Positions 34,173 to 43,031 of a DNA stretch of 64,000 nt are shown here, in pieces. Under the pieces are notes generated by a model, which was not told the DNA's origin, made no database searches, and saw only the letters and a list, made by a program, of their open reading frames with translations. The position numbers and the translations under genes are program-made. Origin of the DNA: CAZQXD01 sp964597315 (GTDB lineage: Bacteria > Pseudomonadota > Gammaproteobacteria > Competibacterales > Competibacteraceae); contig CAZQXD010000016.1 in assembly GCA_964597315.1 (NCBI GenBank), positions 4,582 through 68,581 on the forward strand. Reading direction: 5' to 3'. Positions within the stretch are counted from its first letter, which is position 1. The number at the start of each line of letters is the position of its first letter.

Positions 34173-34460
34173 TTATTGGTCGGTGTGAACACTGGACTGC
34201 TCCCGAGCGCGGATGGCTTCGTCCCGGGCATCCAAGGCATAGCGCCGGGCGTCAAAATAAGAACCCGACTGTAAACTGGTTTCGGCATGATCCAGCAGTT
34301 GCCTGGCGTACTCCAAGCGATTGGGGGCATGGTCGCGCGCGCCCGCCTCCACGGCGGAGCGGATAGCCTGGCGTGCGTCGCTCATTTCCTGTACCGGTGC
34401 GCTGACACAGGCGCTGATGACGGCCAGCATGCCAATCAATAATAGGAGTTTGCTGCCCAA
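34173..34460 (-). CDS. DUF4398-type lipoprotein
   Basis: Exported protein of 95 residues beginning with a lipoprotein signal (KLLLLIGMLAVISAC, lipobox ISAC). The mature part is a short helical hairpin (DARQAIRSAVEAGARDHAPN ... YARQLLDHAETSLQSGSYFDA) typical of DUF4398, found in envelope proteins. Function unknown. The only start that leaves a full signal peptide is TTG 34460, and no strong ribosome site precedes it, so the start is uncertain. It reads divergently from arsC. Confidence 0.72.
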   Translation of the reverse strand: MGSKLLLLIGMLAVISACVSAPVQEMSDARQAIRSAVEAGARDHAPNRLEYARQLLDHAETSLQSGSYFDARRYALDARDEAIRAREQSSVHTDQ

Positions 34461-34564
34461 TTTACTTAATATATCGCTGCGCGGTGAAACCGCCGGGTTT
34501 TCGTTTCAAGCTAGCACCCACCCCCAGACCCGTCAAGCAAGCCGCTTACACTAAGGAACCACCC

Positions 34565-34933
34565 ATGTCCAATTTCCAAGACGTCGTCATTTACCATAAC
34601 CCCCGCTGCTCCAAGTCCCGCCAAGCCCTGGAACTGCTCCAAGCTCGGGGCATTGAACCGCAGGTGGTGGAGTACCTAAAGACCCCTCCCGACAGTACTC
34701 AACTGGAAAATATCCTGAAGCTGCTTGGACTGGAACCCCGGGAACTGATGCGCAAAGGCGAGGCTCCCTATACCGAAAACCGGCTGGACGATCCCAGCCT
34801 GGAGCGTTCTCAACTGATTGCCGCCATGGTCCGCCACCCTATTCTGATCGAGCGACCTATCGTGCTGGCCGGAGGGCGAGCCGCTCTGGGCCGTCCCCCC
34901 GAAAAAATAGTGGAGATATTGAACGATGCCTGA
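34565..34933 (+). CDS. arsC: ArsC-type arsenate reductase (glutaredoxin-dependent)
   Basis: Protein of 122 residues with the ArsC signature IYHNPRCSKSRQALELLQ; Cys in the PRCSKSR loop is the catalytic residue. The RGEAPY-like switch appears as MRKGEAPYTENRL, and the conserved HPILIERPIV follows. It reduces arsenate to arsenite using glutathione and glutaredoxin. No arsB or arsR lies near; it overlaps wrbA by 8 bases, a common pairing in gammaproteobacteria. AAGGA precedes the ATG at 34565; an upstream frame to 34484 adds an unrelated leader. Confidence 0.9.
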   Translation: MSNFQDVVIYHNPRCSKSRQALELLQARGIEPQVVEYLKTPPDSTQLENILKLLGLEPRELMRKGEAPYTENRLDDPSLERSQLIAAMVRHPILIERPIVLAGGRAALGRPPEKIVEILNDA

Positions 34934-35525
34934 AGTATTAGTGTTGTATTACAGTCGCAGTGGCGGCACTGCGGCCCTGGCCCGGCAACTGGCCCGGGGA
35001 ATCGAGGAAGTCCCCAGGATGGAAGCCCGCCTGCGTACGGTGCCACCGGTATCAACGCTCTGCGAGGCCACCACCGATGCCATACCCGAAAACGGCCCGC
35101 CATACGCCAACCTGGACGATCTCAAAGCGTGCGCCGGCCTGGCCCTGGGCAGCCCCACGCGCTTCGGCAACATGGCCGCGCCCCTAAAATACTTTCTGGA
35201 CTCCACCAGTGGCCTGTGGCTGTCAGGGGCCTTGGTGGACAAGCCAGCGGCGGTGTTCACCTCTACCGCCAGCCTGCACGGCGGACAGGAGACGACTCTG
35301 CTGTCGATGATGCTGCCACTGCTGCATCACGGCATGGTGATCGTGGGCCTGCCCTATACCGAGGACAAACTCATGAGAACCGCGAGTGGCGGCACCCCTT
35401 ACGGAGCCAGCCACTGGTCGGGCGCGGACAATGACCTGGAACCTAGCGATGAGGAAAAACACCTCTGCCGACGGCTGGGCAAACGCCTGGCGACCTTGGC
35501 CAGCCGACTGGAGCAACCACAATGA
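34926..35525 (+). CDS. wrbA: NAD(P)H:quinone oxidoreductase WrbA
   Basis: Flavodoxin-like FMN enzyme of 199 residues carrying out two-electron reduction of quinones. The FMN phosphate loop is YYSRSGGTAALA, followed by GSPTRFGNMAAPLKYFLDST and FTSTASLHGGQETTLLSMML, all hallmark WrbA segments. It overlaps arsC upstream by 8 bases and the DUF2069 gene downstream by 4 (ATGA), forming a tight three-gene unit. Confidence 0.95.
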   Translation: MPEVLVLYYSRSGGTAALARQLARGIEEVPRMEARLRTVPPVSTLCEATTDAIPENGPPYANLDDLKACAGLALGSPTRFGNMAAPLKYFLDSTSGLWLSGALVDKPAAVFTSTASLHGGQETTLLSMMLPLLHHGMVIVGLPYTEDKLMRTASGGTPYGASHWSGADNDLEPSDEEKHLCRRLGKRLATLASRLEQPQ

Positions 35526-35902
35526 GCCGCAGTTTTCAGGGGCTGGCCTTGGGCTGTTATTTCGGGCTGTTGATTCTGCTGGTCGCGTGGTTTACCTGGC
35601 TGTCACCTAGCCTCTACTACCCGGTGGTCATGGTATTGCTGGTGATGGTCACACCGCTCCTGTTACCTCTGCGGGGGTTGCTTCATGGTCGGCCGCGCAG
35701 TTACATATGGGCGGGTTTTCTGGCCTTGTATTACTTTGCCCTGGGCGTGGCCGAGGTGGCCGCAGGTGAGGAGCCGACACTACTGGCCTGGTTGGAGGTG
35801 CTGCTGAGCCTGGGGCTGTTCGGAGGGGCCATGGCCTATATCCGCCTGGGCGGAGGCCGGGACGCTGCCGCCGATCCGCTACGGGAAGGCCAGCAGGGGT
35901 AG
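35522..35902 (+). CDS. DUF2069 membrane protein
   Basis: Inner-membrane protein of 126 residues with four hydrophobic segments and the DUF2069 core YIWAGFLALYYFALGVAEV. The function is unknown; the family is typically encoded next to wrbA in gammaproteobacteria, as here, with a 4-base overlap. It ends 17 bases before the convergent hda gene. Confidence 0.88.
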   Translation: MSRSFQGLALGCYFGLLILLVAWFTWLSPSLYYPVVMVLLVMVTPLLLPLRGLLHGRPRSYIWAGFLALYYFALGVAEVAAGEEPTLLAWLEVLLSLGLFGGAMAYIRLGGGRDAAADPLREGQQG

Positions 35903-35919
35903 CCACTGGTCTGGCGGCT

Positions 35920-36645
35920 TTAGCCCTTATCCAACCCAGCCTCCTTGAGTACGGTTCTGACGAAGGGCACGGTCAGTTTGCGCTGGGCCGCCAGGGACGC
36001 CTGATCCAGGGCGGCCAAGGCGGCCAGCAGGGCAGTCATGGAGCGGCCACAGCGACGCAGCAGATAGCGCCCCACCTCGTCTGGCAGCCTGAAACCCCGG
36101 CGACCGGCCCGTAGGCGCAGGGCGGCCAGGCGCTGCTCGTCATCCAGCTCCCGCAATCGGTAGACCAATAGCCCCCCCAGGCGGGACACCAGATGGGTCA
36201 GTCCAAGGCCCAGCCCCGTCGGCGGGCCGGCGCCAGCCACCACCAGGGCGGCGCCGGTGTCCTGTAGGCGCTGCATCAGCCGGGCCAGGGCCAGCTCCCA
36301 TTCCTCCCGCCCAGCGATGCGCTGGATATCGTCGATGCACACCAAGTCCACCTGTTCCAACCCATCCAATAGGGCGGAAGGAAACTGATCCGGGGGGTCC
36401 ATGGGCAGATACACGGCTGCCGCCTCCCGACGCCCTGCGGCATGACAGGCGGCGGCCAGCAGATGGGTTTTGCCGGTGCCGGGTTCGCCCCACAAAAAAA
36501 TCCCTGGGGAGTCCACGGTGAGCTGGCGCAGCCGATCCCAAGGCTCTTGGTTGGGACCAGGAAGAAAACTTTCAAACGCGGCGCTGTCCCTAGCGCCCAG
36601 GGTCAGGGGTAATTGTGGGGTATCGATAGGGGATTGCCGGGCCAC
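35920..36645 (-). CDS. hda: DnaA regulatory inactivator Hda
   Basis: AAA+ protein of 241 residues homologous to DnaA domain III. With the DNA-loaded sliding clamp it triggers ATP hydrolysis on DnaA after initiation. Near the N-terminus QLPLTL matches the clamp-binding motif. Walker A (GEPGTGKTHLL) and Walker B (LVCIDDIQ) are canonical, whereas E. coli Hda has an atypical P loop. There is no DnaA DNA-binding domain IV. GTG start at 36645 with AAGGAG five bases upstream. It lies about 2.3 kb from the DnaA-box cluster. Confidence 0.92.
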   Translation of the reverse strand: MARQSPIDTPQLPLTLGARDSAAFESFLPGPNQEPWDRLRQLTVDSPGIFLWGEPGTGKTHLLAAACHAAGRREAAAVYLPMDPPDQFPSALLDGLEQVDLVCIDDIQRIAGREEWELALARLMQRLQDTGAALVVAGAGPPTGLGLGLTHLVSRLGGLLVYRLRELDDEQRLAALRLRAGRRGFRLPDEVGRYLLRRCGRSMTALLAALAALDQASLAAQRKLTVPFVRTVLKEAGLDKG

Positions 36646-36656
36646 CTGTGCTCCTT

Positions 36657-37712
36657 TCAGCCTTCGTAGACCTCGCTCTTAAGATACTCCTCGTGGGCGT
36701 GGCGCAACAGCACCATGACGATGGCCGCCACCGGCAGGGCCAGCAACACCCCGAAGAAGCCGAACAAATGGCCACCCGCCAATACCGCGAAAATCACCGC
36801 CACCGGATGCAGGCCGATACGGTCCCCCACCAGATAAGGGGTCAGCGCCATCCCCTCGATGGCCTGGCCGACCCCGAATACCGCCACCACCAGGACCAAG
36901 TGAAAGAAATCCCCAAATTGCATCAGCGAGGCCGCCACCGCCATGATCAGGCCGACGATGGTGCCCAGATAAGGCACGAAGCTGATCAGCCCCGCTGTCA
37001 TGCCGATCAGCAGGGAAAAGTCCAGCCCCACCGCTGCCAACCCAATGGAATAAATCGTCCCCAAGGCCAGCATCACCATGAACTGACCACGCAGGAATCC
37101 GCCTAATACCTCGTCGGATTCCTGGGCCAGTTGCGCCACCCGAGGCTCGATGGATCGGGGCAGCAACTCCCGAACCCGACCCACCAGCAGATCCCAGTCC
37201 CGCAGCAGGTAAAATGTCACCACCGGGATCAGCACCAAGTTGGCCAGCCAGCCCAGCACCACCGCCGAGGACTTGGTGATCTGGCGCAACAGATCAGCCA
37301 GCATCCCCCCGACCTTGCCCAAGGATTGATTGATCTCCTGCTTCAGATGGGCCAGATCGAAACGCTGGGCATCAATCCCCAAAGTCTCGCTCAACCACGG
37401 CAGCAAGTGGCCCTGAAACCAGTCCAGATAGACGGGCACGCGACGGATCAACTCGCCCACCTGCTGGCTGAGCAAGGGAATGAGAATCAGCAGCAGGAGC
37501 AGCAGAATCACAAAAATGGATACAAACACCGTGACCACGGCCATGGTCCGGGAAAACCGGTGGGACTCCAGATAATCGGCCACCGGATCGCCCAGATAGG
37601 CCAGAAAGGCCCCGAACAGAAACGGGGTCAGCACCGGCGCCAGCAACCATAAGAGCCAGCCCATAATCACTAGCAGCACCACGCCCCAGCCGAACCGGGA
37701 TTCAGATTGCAT
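36657..37712 (-). CDS. AI-2E/PerM-family membrane protein
   Basis: Polytopic protein of 351 residues with the AI-2E transporter layout: two or three N-terminal helices, a charged amphipathic domain (about 90-160), then four or five helices with the conserved RGQFMVMLALGTIYSIGLA and ISFVPYLGTIVGLI segments. Members include TqsA and PerM. Its place between hda and purM is the usual one for the PerM branch. The ATG at 37712 lies inside the end of the phosphatidyltransferase gene (11-base overlap). Confidence 0.88.
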   Translation of the reverse strand: MQSESRFGWGVVLLVIMGWLLWLLAPVLTPFLFGAFLAYLGDPVADYLESHRFSRTMAVVTVFVSIFVILLLLLLILIPLLSQQVGELIRRVPVYLDWFQGHLLPWLSETLGIDAQRFDLAHLKQEINQSLGKVGGMLADLLRQITKSSAVVLGWLANLVLIPVVTFYLLRDWDLLVGRVRELLPRSIEPRVAQLAQESDEVLGGFLRGQFMVMLALGTIYSIGLAAVGLDFSLLIGMTAGLISFVPYLGTIVGLIMAVAASLMQFGDFFHLVLVVAVFGVGQAIEGMALTPYLVGDRIGLHPVAVIFAVLAGGHLFGFFGVLLALPVAAIVMVLLRHAHEEYLKSEVYEG

Positions 37713-38265
37713 TGTGTTGTCTTCCTCTCTGCAAGGCCCGCAAGCCCCAAGTCCAGACATAGTGACCGCCGCTCAGAACCGTAGTCAGGGCGACGGTGAT
37801 CAGCAGCGTCGCCGTCAGCCAGCCCGGCACAACCGCCACCCCCTTTGAGAACATCACCGTCAGCACCAACAAGAGCTGCATCAGCGTATTGAGCTTGCTG
37901 ATCAGGGTCGGTTCCGCCGTAAACGGCTCAATCAGGTAATGATAGCCGAGGGCGCCGCCAACGATCAGCAGGTCCCTAAGCACCACCAGCACCACCAGCC
38001 AGGTGGGTAGTTCTCCCATCCACCCTAGGACCAGCACCACGCCCAACAGCAACAGCTTGTCGGCCAAGGGGTCGAGTATTCCCCCCAGATTGCTGGTCCA
38101 GCCATAGTGCTTGGCTAAAAAGCCGTCCACGGCGTCGGACACCCCGGCCACCACGAATAAAGCCAGGGCGGCGCCAAAGCGCTCTTCCAGCAGCAGCCAG
38201 AGAATCGGCGCCACCAACAGAATTCGGCAGCCAGTGATCAAATTGGGAATATGACGGGCTTTCAC
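37702..38265 (-). CDS. CDP-alcohol phosphatidyltransferase family protein
   Basis: Inner-membrane phospholipid-synthesis enzyme of 187 residues. The family motif D-x2-D-G-x2-A-R-x8-G-x3-D-x3-D is present as DAVDGFLAKHYGW ... GGILDPLADK; the Arg is Lys, a mild departure. PgsA (phosphatidylglycerophosphate synthase) or a PgsA-like paralogue is the likely role; the gene position beside purM and PerM is conserved for this paralogue. The start codon is GTG. It overlaps the downstream permease gene by 11 bases. Confidence 0.82.
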   Translation of the reverse strand: MKARHIPNLITGCRILLVAPILWLLLEERFGAALALFVVAGVSDAVDGFLAKHYGWTSNLGGILDPLADKLLLLGVVLVLGWMGELPTWLVVLVVLRDLLIVGGALGYHYLIEPFTAEPTLISKLNTLMQLLLVLTVMFSKGVAVVPGWLTATLLITVALTTVLSGGHYVWTWGLRALQRGRQHNAI

Positions 38266-38398
38266 GACACGATCGGAACGAAGCAGATGATCGGATCATC
38301 ACTTTACCATGCCTTGGCCAGGTGTCGAACCAGGGGTGCGCCCACCCGCTTGGCGTGTACAATACGCGCCACCCCAATCATCAGCGGCCGAGGTTTTC

Positions 38399-39454
38399 GT
38401 GAGTGACCAGACTCCCCCCCCATCCGCCCCCTTGAGCTACCGGGACGCCGGCGTGGACATCGAAGCCGGCAACCGGCTGGTGGACCGCATCAAGCCCCAC
38501 GCCCAACGCACCCTGCGCCCGGGAGTGCTAGGCGGGCTGGGCGGCTTCGGGGCTTTGTTCGAACTGCCCCTGGACCGATACCGCCAACCGGTGCTAGTGT
38601 CCGGCACCGACGGGGTGGGCACCAAGCTGAAACTGGCCCTGGAACTGGATCGCCATGACAACATCGGCATCGACCTAGTGGCCATGTGCGTCAACGACAT
38701 CGTGGTGGCTGGGGCCGAACCCTTGTTCTTTTTGGATTACTACGCCACCGGCCAACTGGACGTGGACACCGCAGCCTGCGTCATCCAGGGCATCGCCCGG
38801 GGCTGCGAACTGGCCGGAGCGGCTCTGGTGGGGGGCGAGACAGCCGAGATGCCGGGCCTGTATCAGCCCGGCGATTACGACCTGGCGGGCTTTTGCGTGG
38901 GCGTGGTGGAAAAGGACCGGATCATCGACGGAACCCAGGCGCGGCCTGGTGACGTGCTGTTGGGCCTGGCCTCCTCCGGTCCCCATTCCAACGGTTACTC
39001 CCTGATCCGTAAGATCTTGCAAGTGACCGCCGCCCCCCTGGACACGCCCCTGGCCGACGCCACTCTGGGAGAGGCGCTACTGGTCCCCACCCGGATTTAT
39101 GTCAAATCCCTGCTCACCTTGCTGGAGACCGTGGAGGTCCGGGCCATGGCCCACATTACCGGCGGCGGCCTGCCAGAGAACCTGCCCCGGGTGCTGCCCG
39201 AGGGGGTCAAGGGGGTGATCGACCCCAGCAGTTGGACCCGACCGCCGGTCTTCCAATGGCTCCAGGAACAGGGCCAGGTGGCCGAAGCGGAACTGCTGCG
39301 CACCTTCAACTGTGGGGTGGGCATGGTGGTCTGCGTGCCGGAAACCCAGGCCGAGGCGGCCCTGGACAGCCTGCGCCAGTCCGGGGAGAACGTCTGGCGG
39401 CTAGGCCGGATCGAAGCCCACGACGGCCCACCACGAGTGGATCTGTGCCCATGA
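38399..39454 (+). CDS. purM: Phosphoribosylformylglycinamidine cyclo-ligase
   Basis: AIR synthetase of 351 residues, fifth step of purine synthesis, closing the imidazole ring with ATP. Conserved segments: LSYRDAGVDIEAGNRLV, VSGTDGVGTKLKLA, DLVAMCVNDIVVAGAEPLFF, GGETAEMPG and AHITGGGLPENLPRVLP. GTG start at 38399 with GAGG five bases upstream. It overlaps purN by 4 bases (ATGA). It reads divergently from the hda-PerM-transferase group. Confidence 0.97.
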   Translation: MSDQTPPPSAPLSYRDAGVDIEAGNRLVDRIKPHAQRTLRPGVLGGLGGFGALFELPLDRYRQPVLVSGTDGVGTKLKLALELDRHDNIGIDLVAMCVNDIVVAGAEPLFFLDYYATGQLDVDTAACVIQGIARGCELAGAALVGGETAEMPGLYQPGDYDLAGFCVGVVEKDRIIDGTQARPGDVLLGLASSGPHSNGYSLIRKILQVTAAPLDTPLADATLGEALLVPTRIYVKSLLTLLETVEVRAMAHITGGGLPENLPRVLPEGVKGVIDPSSWTRPPVFQWLQEQGQVAEAELLRTFNCGVGMVVCVPETQAEAALDSLRQSGENVWRLGRIEAHDGPPRVDLCP

Positions 39455-40119
39455 GCGCCAAGCCGGGACTGGTCGTGCTGATCTCTGGACGGGGCAGCAA
39501 TCTGCAAGCCATCCTCGATCAGGCCGCCGCAGGCCAGTTGCCGGTGGCGTTGCGGGCAGTGATCAGCAACCGTCCGGGGGTTCAGGGTCTGGAGCGGGCG
39601 CGCCGGGCCGGCGTATCGGCCCTGGCCCTGGACCATACCGCCTTCCCGGACCGTCCGGCTTTCGAGTCGGCGCTCATGGAGATGATCGACGCCCAGCGCC
39701 CGGACCTGCTGGCCCTGGCCGGCTTTATGCGGGTGCTGACGGCGGACTTCGTGACCCGCTACCAGGGCCGGATGCTCAATATCCATCCCTCCCTGCTGCC
39801 CAAGTATCGAGGCCTACACACCCACGAACGGGCCATCGCCGCCGGTGACCGGGAACACGGCGCCAGCGTGCATTTCGTCACCCCGGAACTGGACGGCGGC
39901 CCGGTATTTCTACAGGCCCGAACGCCAGTGCTGCCCGACGACGACCCGGACACTCTAGCGGCCCGGGTCTTGAAACAGGAACACCGCTTATATCCCCTAG
40001 CCATCCGCTGGGTGGCCGAAGGGCGGGTGGCCATGGCCGACGACCGACTTTTGCTGGACGGTCGGCCACTGGAACAACCGATCATCCTGGATACTCCAGA
40101 CCCGGGAGACTCAACATGA
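39451..40119 (+). CDS. purN: Phosphoribosylglycinamide formyltransferase 1
   Basis: GAR transformylase of 222 residues, third step of purine synthesis, using 10-formyl-tetrahydrofolate. Visible motifs: LISGRGSNLQAILD (phosphate-binding loop), ALAGFMRVL, NIHPSLLPKYRGLHTHERA with catalytic Asn and His, and HFVTPELDGGPV with the catalytic Asp. It overlaps purM and the DUF3108 gene by 4 bases each. Confidence 0.97.
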   Translation: MSAKPGLVVLISGRGSNLQAILDQAAAGQLPVALRAVISNRPGVQGLERARRAGVSALALDHTAFPDRPAFESALMEMIDAQRPDLLALAGFMRVLTADFVTRYQGRMLNIHPSLLPKYRGLHTHERAIAAGDREHGASVHFVTPELDGGPVFLQARTPVLPDDDPDTLAARVLKQEHRLYPLAIRWVAEGRVAMADDRLLLDGRPLEQPIILDTPDPGDST

Positions 40120-40844
40120 AATCAATCACACTGCTGACCACCGTCCTGGCCGGACTGTTCTTGAGCGCCGTCGCCGTCGCCGCGCTCCCCATTTCCCCCT
40201 TTCTGGCCACCTATCAGGTGTACGGAGCCGGCATTCCACTCGGGGAGTCCGTGGTGGAACTCCAGGATGCCGGCAATGACCGTTACCGGATGCGTTCTGA
40301 AGTCAAGCCCACCGGGCTGGCCTCGCTGCTGGTGTCGGAACAGCTTAGCGAACAGGCCAGCGGCCGGTTTCGGAACGGCCTGCCCCTGCCCGCTCGTTAT
40401 GAACAACAACGCAACGGCTCTAAAGGCCCTAGCAACCAACAGGCGGAATTTAATTGGGTTGACAATCAACTGATCGCCGAAGCCGACGGCCAGACAGCCC
40501 GTCTGACCCTCAGCCCCCGGGTGGTGGACCCCCTTAGCCTGCACCTGCTGGTGATGCAAGACCTCAAGCGTAACCGCTTGCCCGGTCAATACATTCTGGT
40601 GGACAAAACCGAGCTAAAGACCTATCAGGTCACCGCCGGTGGAGAGGAAATTCTCGACACCCCCCTAGGGAAACTGCGCACTATCAAGATCAGCCGCCAA
40701 AAACCGGGCAGCAACCGGGTCACCCGGCTGTGGTTCGCGCCGGACCTTGACTACCTGCTGGTGCAAATCGCCCAGACCAAGAATGATAAAGAAGTGCTGC
40801 GCATGGAAATCAAGGGCGTGGAGGGCATCCGGGCCAACCGCTAA
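40116..40844 (+). CDS. DUF3108 exported protein
   Basis: Protein of 242 residues with a cleavable signal peptide (about 1-23, ending AVAVAALP) and a beta-rich mature part with the DUF3108 features (ATYQVYGAGIPLGES, VVDPLSLHLLVMQDL, TPLGKLRTIKISRQ, TRLWFAPDLDYLLVQI). Function unknown; probably periplasmic. It is a regular companion of purMN in gammaproteobacteria and overlaps purN by 4 bases. Confidence 0.88.
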   Translation: MKSITLLTTVLAGLFLSAVAVAALPISPFLATYQVYGAGIPLGESVVELQDAGNDRYRMRSEVKPTGLASLLVSEQLSEQASGRFRNGLPLPARYEQQRNGSKGPSNQQAEFNWVDNQLIAEADGQTARLTLSPRVVDPLSLHLLVMQDLKRNRLPGQYILVDKTELKTYQVTAGGEEILDTPLGKLRTIKISRQKPGSNRVTRLWFAPDLDYLLVQIAQTKNDKEVLRMEIKGVEGIRANR

Positions 40845-40886
40845 CCCCCGTGGACCCAGGATGACCGTATAGCCTACAACCGGCTT

Positions 40887-41483
40887 TTAGCTCCGGTCGG
40901 ACTCATCGGCGCCAATGCGGCTGGGCACCGGACCGGTCTGCCCCCGGTATTTGGCCCCGACTCGGGTGCTGTAGGGCCGGGCCGCCGGCCCGGAGAGGGT
41001 CTCGAAGTTGATGGCGCAGATGGTCATTCCCGGACGCAGGGCCAAGGGCAGCTTGCCGCTGTTGAAACACTCCAAGACGATGGCTCCGCTCCAGCCAGGG
41101 TCGATGCGATGGGCGGTGACGTGGACCATCAGGCCCAGCCGAGCCAGGGAGGAACGGCCATCCAGCCAGCCCACCAGATCGTCGGGTACGGTCACTGCTT
41201 CGGCGGTGACCGCCAAGGCCAGCTCCCCCGGATGCAGAAAAAACGCCCCCTCCGGTCCAATCAGGATCTCCTTGCCCATGATCCGGTCGATGGCGGCGTC
41301 CACCTCCACCCGAGGTCCACTCAGGTCAATATAGGGGGCGGCGTGGTCGTTGAACACCCGGAAGCTATTGCCCAGGCGCAGGTCCACGCTGACCCCGTTG
41401 ATCCGGGCCTGGGGGGGGCGCGGTTCGATGCGGATACGCCCGACCTCCAGGGCTGCCTCGATATCTCGGTCGCTCAGTCGCAT
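40887..41483 (-). CDS. dcd: dCTP deaminase
   Basis: Enzyme of 198 residues that turns dCTP into dUTP for thymidylate synthesis. It follows E. coli Dcd closely: MRLSDRDIEAAL at the start, SSLARLGLMVHVTAHRIDPG with the catalytic Arg and the Glu site at IVLECFNS, and SGPAARPYSTR near the end. It lies 11 bases downstream of apbC in a common dcd-apbC arrangement. Confidence 0.96.
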   Translation of the reverse strand: MRLSDRDIEAALEVGRIRIEPRPPQARINGVSVDLRLGNSFRVFNDHAAPYIDLSGPRVEVDAAIDRIMGKEILIGPEGAFFLHPGELALAVTAEAVTVPDDLVGWLDGRSSLARLGLMVHVTAHRIDPGWSGAIVLECFNSGKLPLALRPGMTICAINFETLSGPAARPYSTRVGAKYRGQTGPVPSRIGADESDRS

Positions 41484-41494
41484 GGCCGCCTGGC

Positions 41495-42586
41495 TCAGTT
41501 ATTCTGGATGACGATATTGGGAAATTTATGGGCGTAGCTCTTGCCCTGGAGGGACAGTCGGGCGGCGGTGCGCCGGGCAATGTCCCGGTAGATCAGGGCG
41601 ATTTGCCCTTCCGGCTCGGCCACCACCGTAGGCTGCCCGGAATCGGTCTCCTCGCGGATACGGATATCCAGGGGCAGCGAACCTAGCAGGGCGACCCCGT
41701 ATTGCTCGGCCATGCGCTGGCCGCCGCCTTCTCCAAAAATATGCTCCTCATGACCACACTGGGAACAGATATGGGTACTCATGTTTTCCACGATCCCCAG
41801 CACCGGCACTGATACCTTCTCGAACATCTTCAAACCCTTGCGGGCGTCCAGAAGGGCAATATCCTGGGGGGTAGTGACGATCACGGCGCCACTCACTGGG
41901 ACTTTCTGGGCCAGGGTCAACTGGATATCGCCGGTGCCTGGGGGCAGGTCGACGATCAGATAGTCCAGGTCTTTCCAACGGGTGTCGGAGAGCAGTTGTT
42001 GCAGGGCGCCGGTAACCATGGGTCCGCGCCAGATCATCGGTGTTTCCTCTTCAATGAGGTAACCGATGGACATGGACTGGAGACCATGGCTGAGTACCGG
42101 CTCCAGACTTTTGCCGTCCTTAGAATCGGGCTTTTGCAGGGCGCCCAGCATACGCGGCTGGCTAGGGCCGTAAATATCGGCATCCAGAATGCCCACCTTG
42201 GCCCCCTCGGCTTGCAGGGCGAGGGCGAGGTTGACGGCGGTGGTGGACTTGCCCACCCCACCCTTCCCGGAGGCCACGGCGATGATGTTTTTGGCTTCGG
42301 TCAGGGCCTTGAGTCCCTGCTGCACCTCATGAACCACGATCTCCCAGTCCACCCGGATCGTGGCGCCAGCCACCCCTTCCAGGGACTCGATACGGGATTG
42401 GAGTTCCCGGGCCAGGGTGTCCCTATAGCCGGCGGCGGGAAAGCCCAGCACCACATCCACCGCCACCCGGTCGCCGTCGATACGAATATCCTTGATGGCC
42501 TTGGCGGCGATCAAGTCCTGGTCTAGGTAAGGATCAGAATAGCTCTGGATAGCCGCGTCGATCGCGGCGCGGGACAGTGCGGACAT
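41495..42586 (-). CDS. apbC: Mrp/ApbC Fe-S cluster carrier ATPase
   Basis: P-loop ATPase of 363 residues that holds and delivers [4Fe-4S] clusters. An N-terminal MIP18-like domain (about 1-90) precedes the Mrp core with the deviant Walker A SGKGGVGKSTTAVNLAL (about 107-123) and LIVDLPPGTGDIQLTL. The two cluster cysteines appear as CSQCGHEE. ATG 42586 has GGAGG six bases upstream; the longer frame to 42820 was rejected. Confidence 0.95.
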   Translation of the reverse strand: MSALSRAAIDAAIQSYSDPYLDQDLIAAKAIKDIRIDGDRVAVDVVLGFPAAGYRDTLARELQSRIESLEGVAGATIRVDWEIVVHEVQQGLKALTEAKNIIAVASGKGGVGKSTTAVNLALALQAEGAKVGILDADIYGPSQPRMLGALQKPDSKDGKSLEPVLSHGLQSMSIGYLIEEETPMIWRGPMVTGALQQLLSDTRWKDLDYLIVDLPPGTGDIQLTLAQKVPVSGAVIVTTPQDIALLDARKGLKMFEKVSVPVLGIVENMSTHICSQCGHEEHIFGEGGGQRMAEQYGVALLGSLPLDIRIREETDSGQPTVVAEPEGQIALIYRDIARRTAARLSLQGKSYAHKFPNIVIQNN

Positions 42587-42732
42587 GGGATTCCTCCGGT
42601 GAAGGGCGCCGCCAAGGGGGCGGCGCGGCGAGTGAGACTGGACCTGCTGCATTGTAACCCATTTGCCCGCCAGCGAAGCCCGGGCCTTGGACGATCGATG
42701 CGTCCGAAGCGACCGGTGGCGGGAGCCGACGG

Positions 42733-42909
42733 CTAATAGCGTTGGGAGCGGGAGCTGGTCTTGACCGCGCCGGTCATGATGCCCAACCCCACCAGCACGA
42801 TCACCCCCACGATGATCCACTGGCCATCGATGCCCAACAGCATGGCTCCATAGGCCAGGCCGCCGATGACCAGCAGCAGGCCGATAATATAGACGGCGAA
42901 GTACTTCAT
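42733..42909 (-). CDS. Small two-helix membrane protein (58 aa)
   Basis: A short gene with a strong GAGGAG eight bases before its ATG at 42909 encodes 58 residues: two hydrophobic helices (FAVYIIGLLLVIGGLAYGAM and WIIVGVIVLVGLGIMTGAV) separated by LGIDGQ and ending in a basic, polar tail (KTSSRSQRY). No family is recognised. Synonymous codons and the clean TM design support real coding. It lies between apbC and the release-factor-like gene in the same direction. Confidence 0.68.
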   Translation of the reverse strand: MKYFAVYIIGLLLVIGGLAYGAMLLGIDGQWIIVGVIVLVGLGIMTGAVKTSSRSQRY

Positions 42910-43031
42910 CCGGGATTCTCCTCAGAGAGGTTTGAAGGTTTTGAGGTTGCGGAGTGTAAATTCATTCCCGCCCCAGCGTCGATACGCGCCTCTCGGGACC
43001 CTGGGGTGAATTCCACCGACTCCACGACCGC

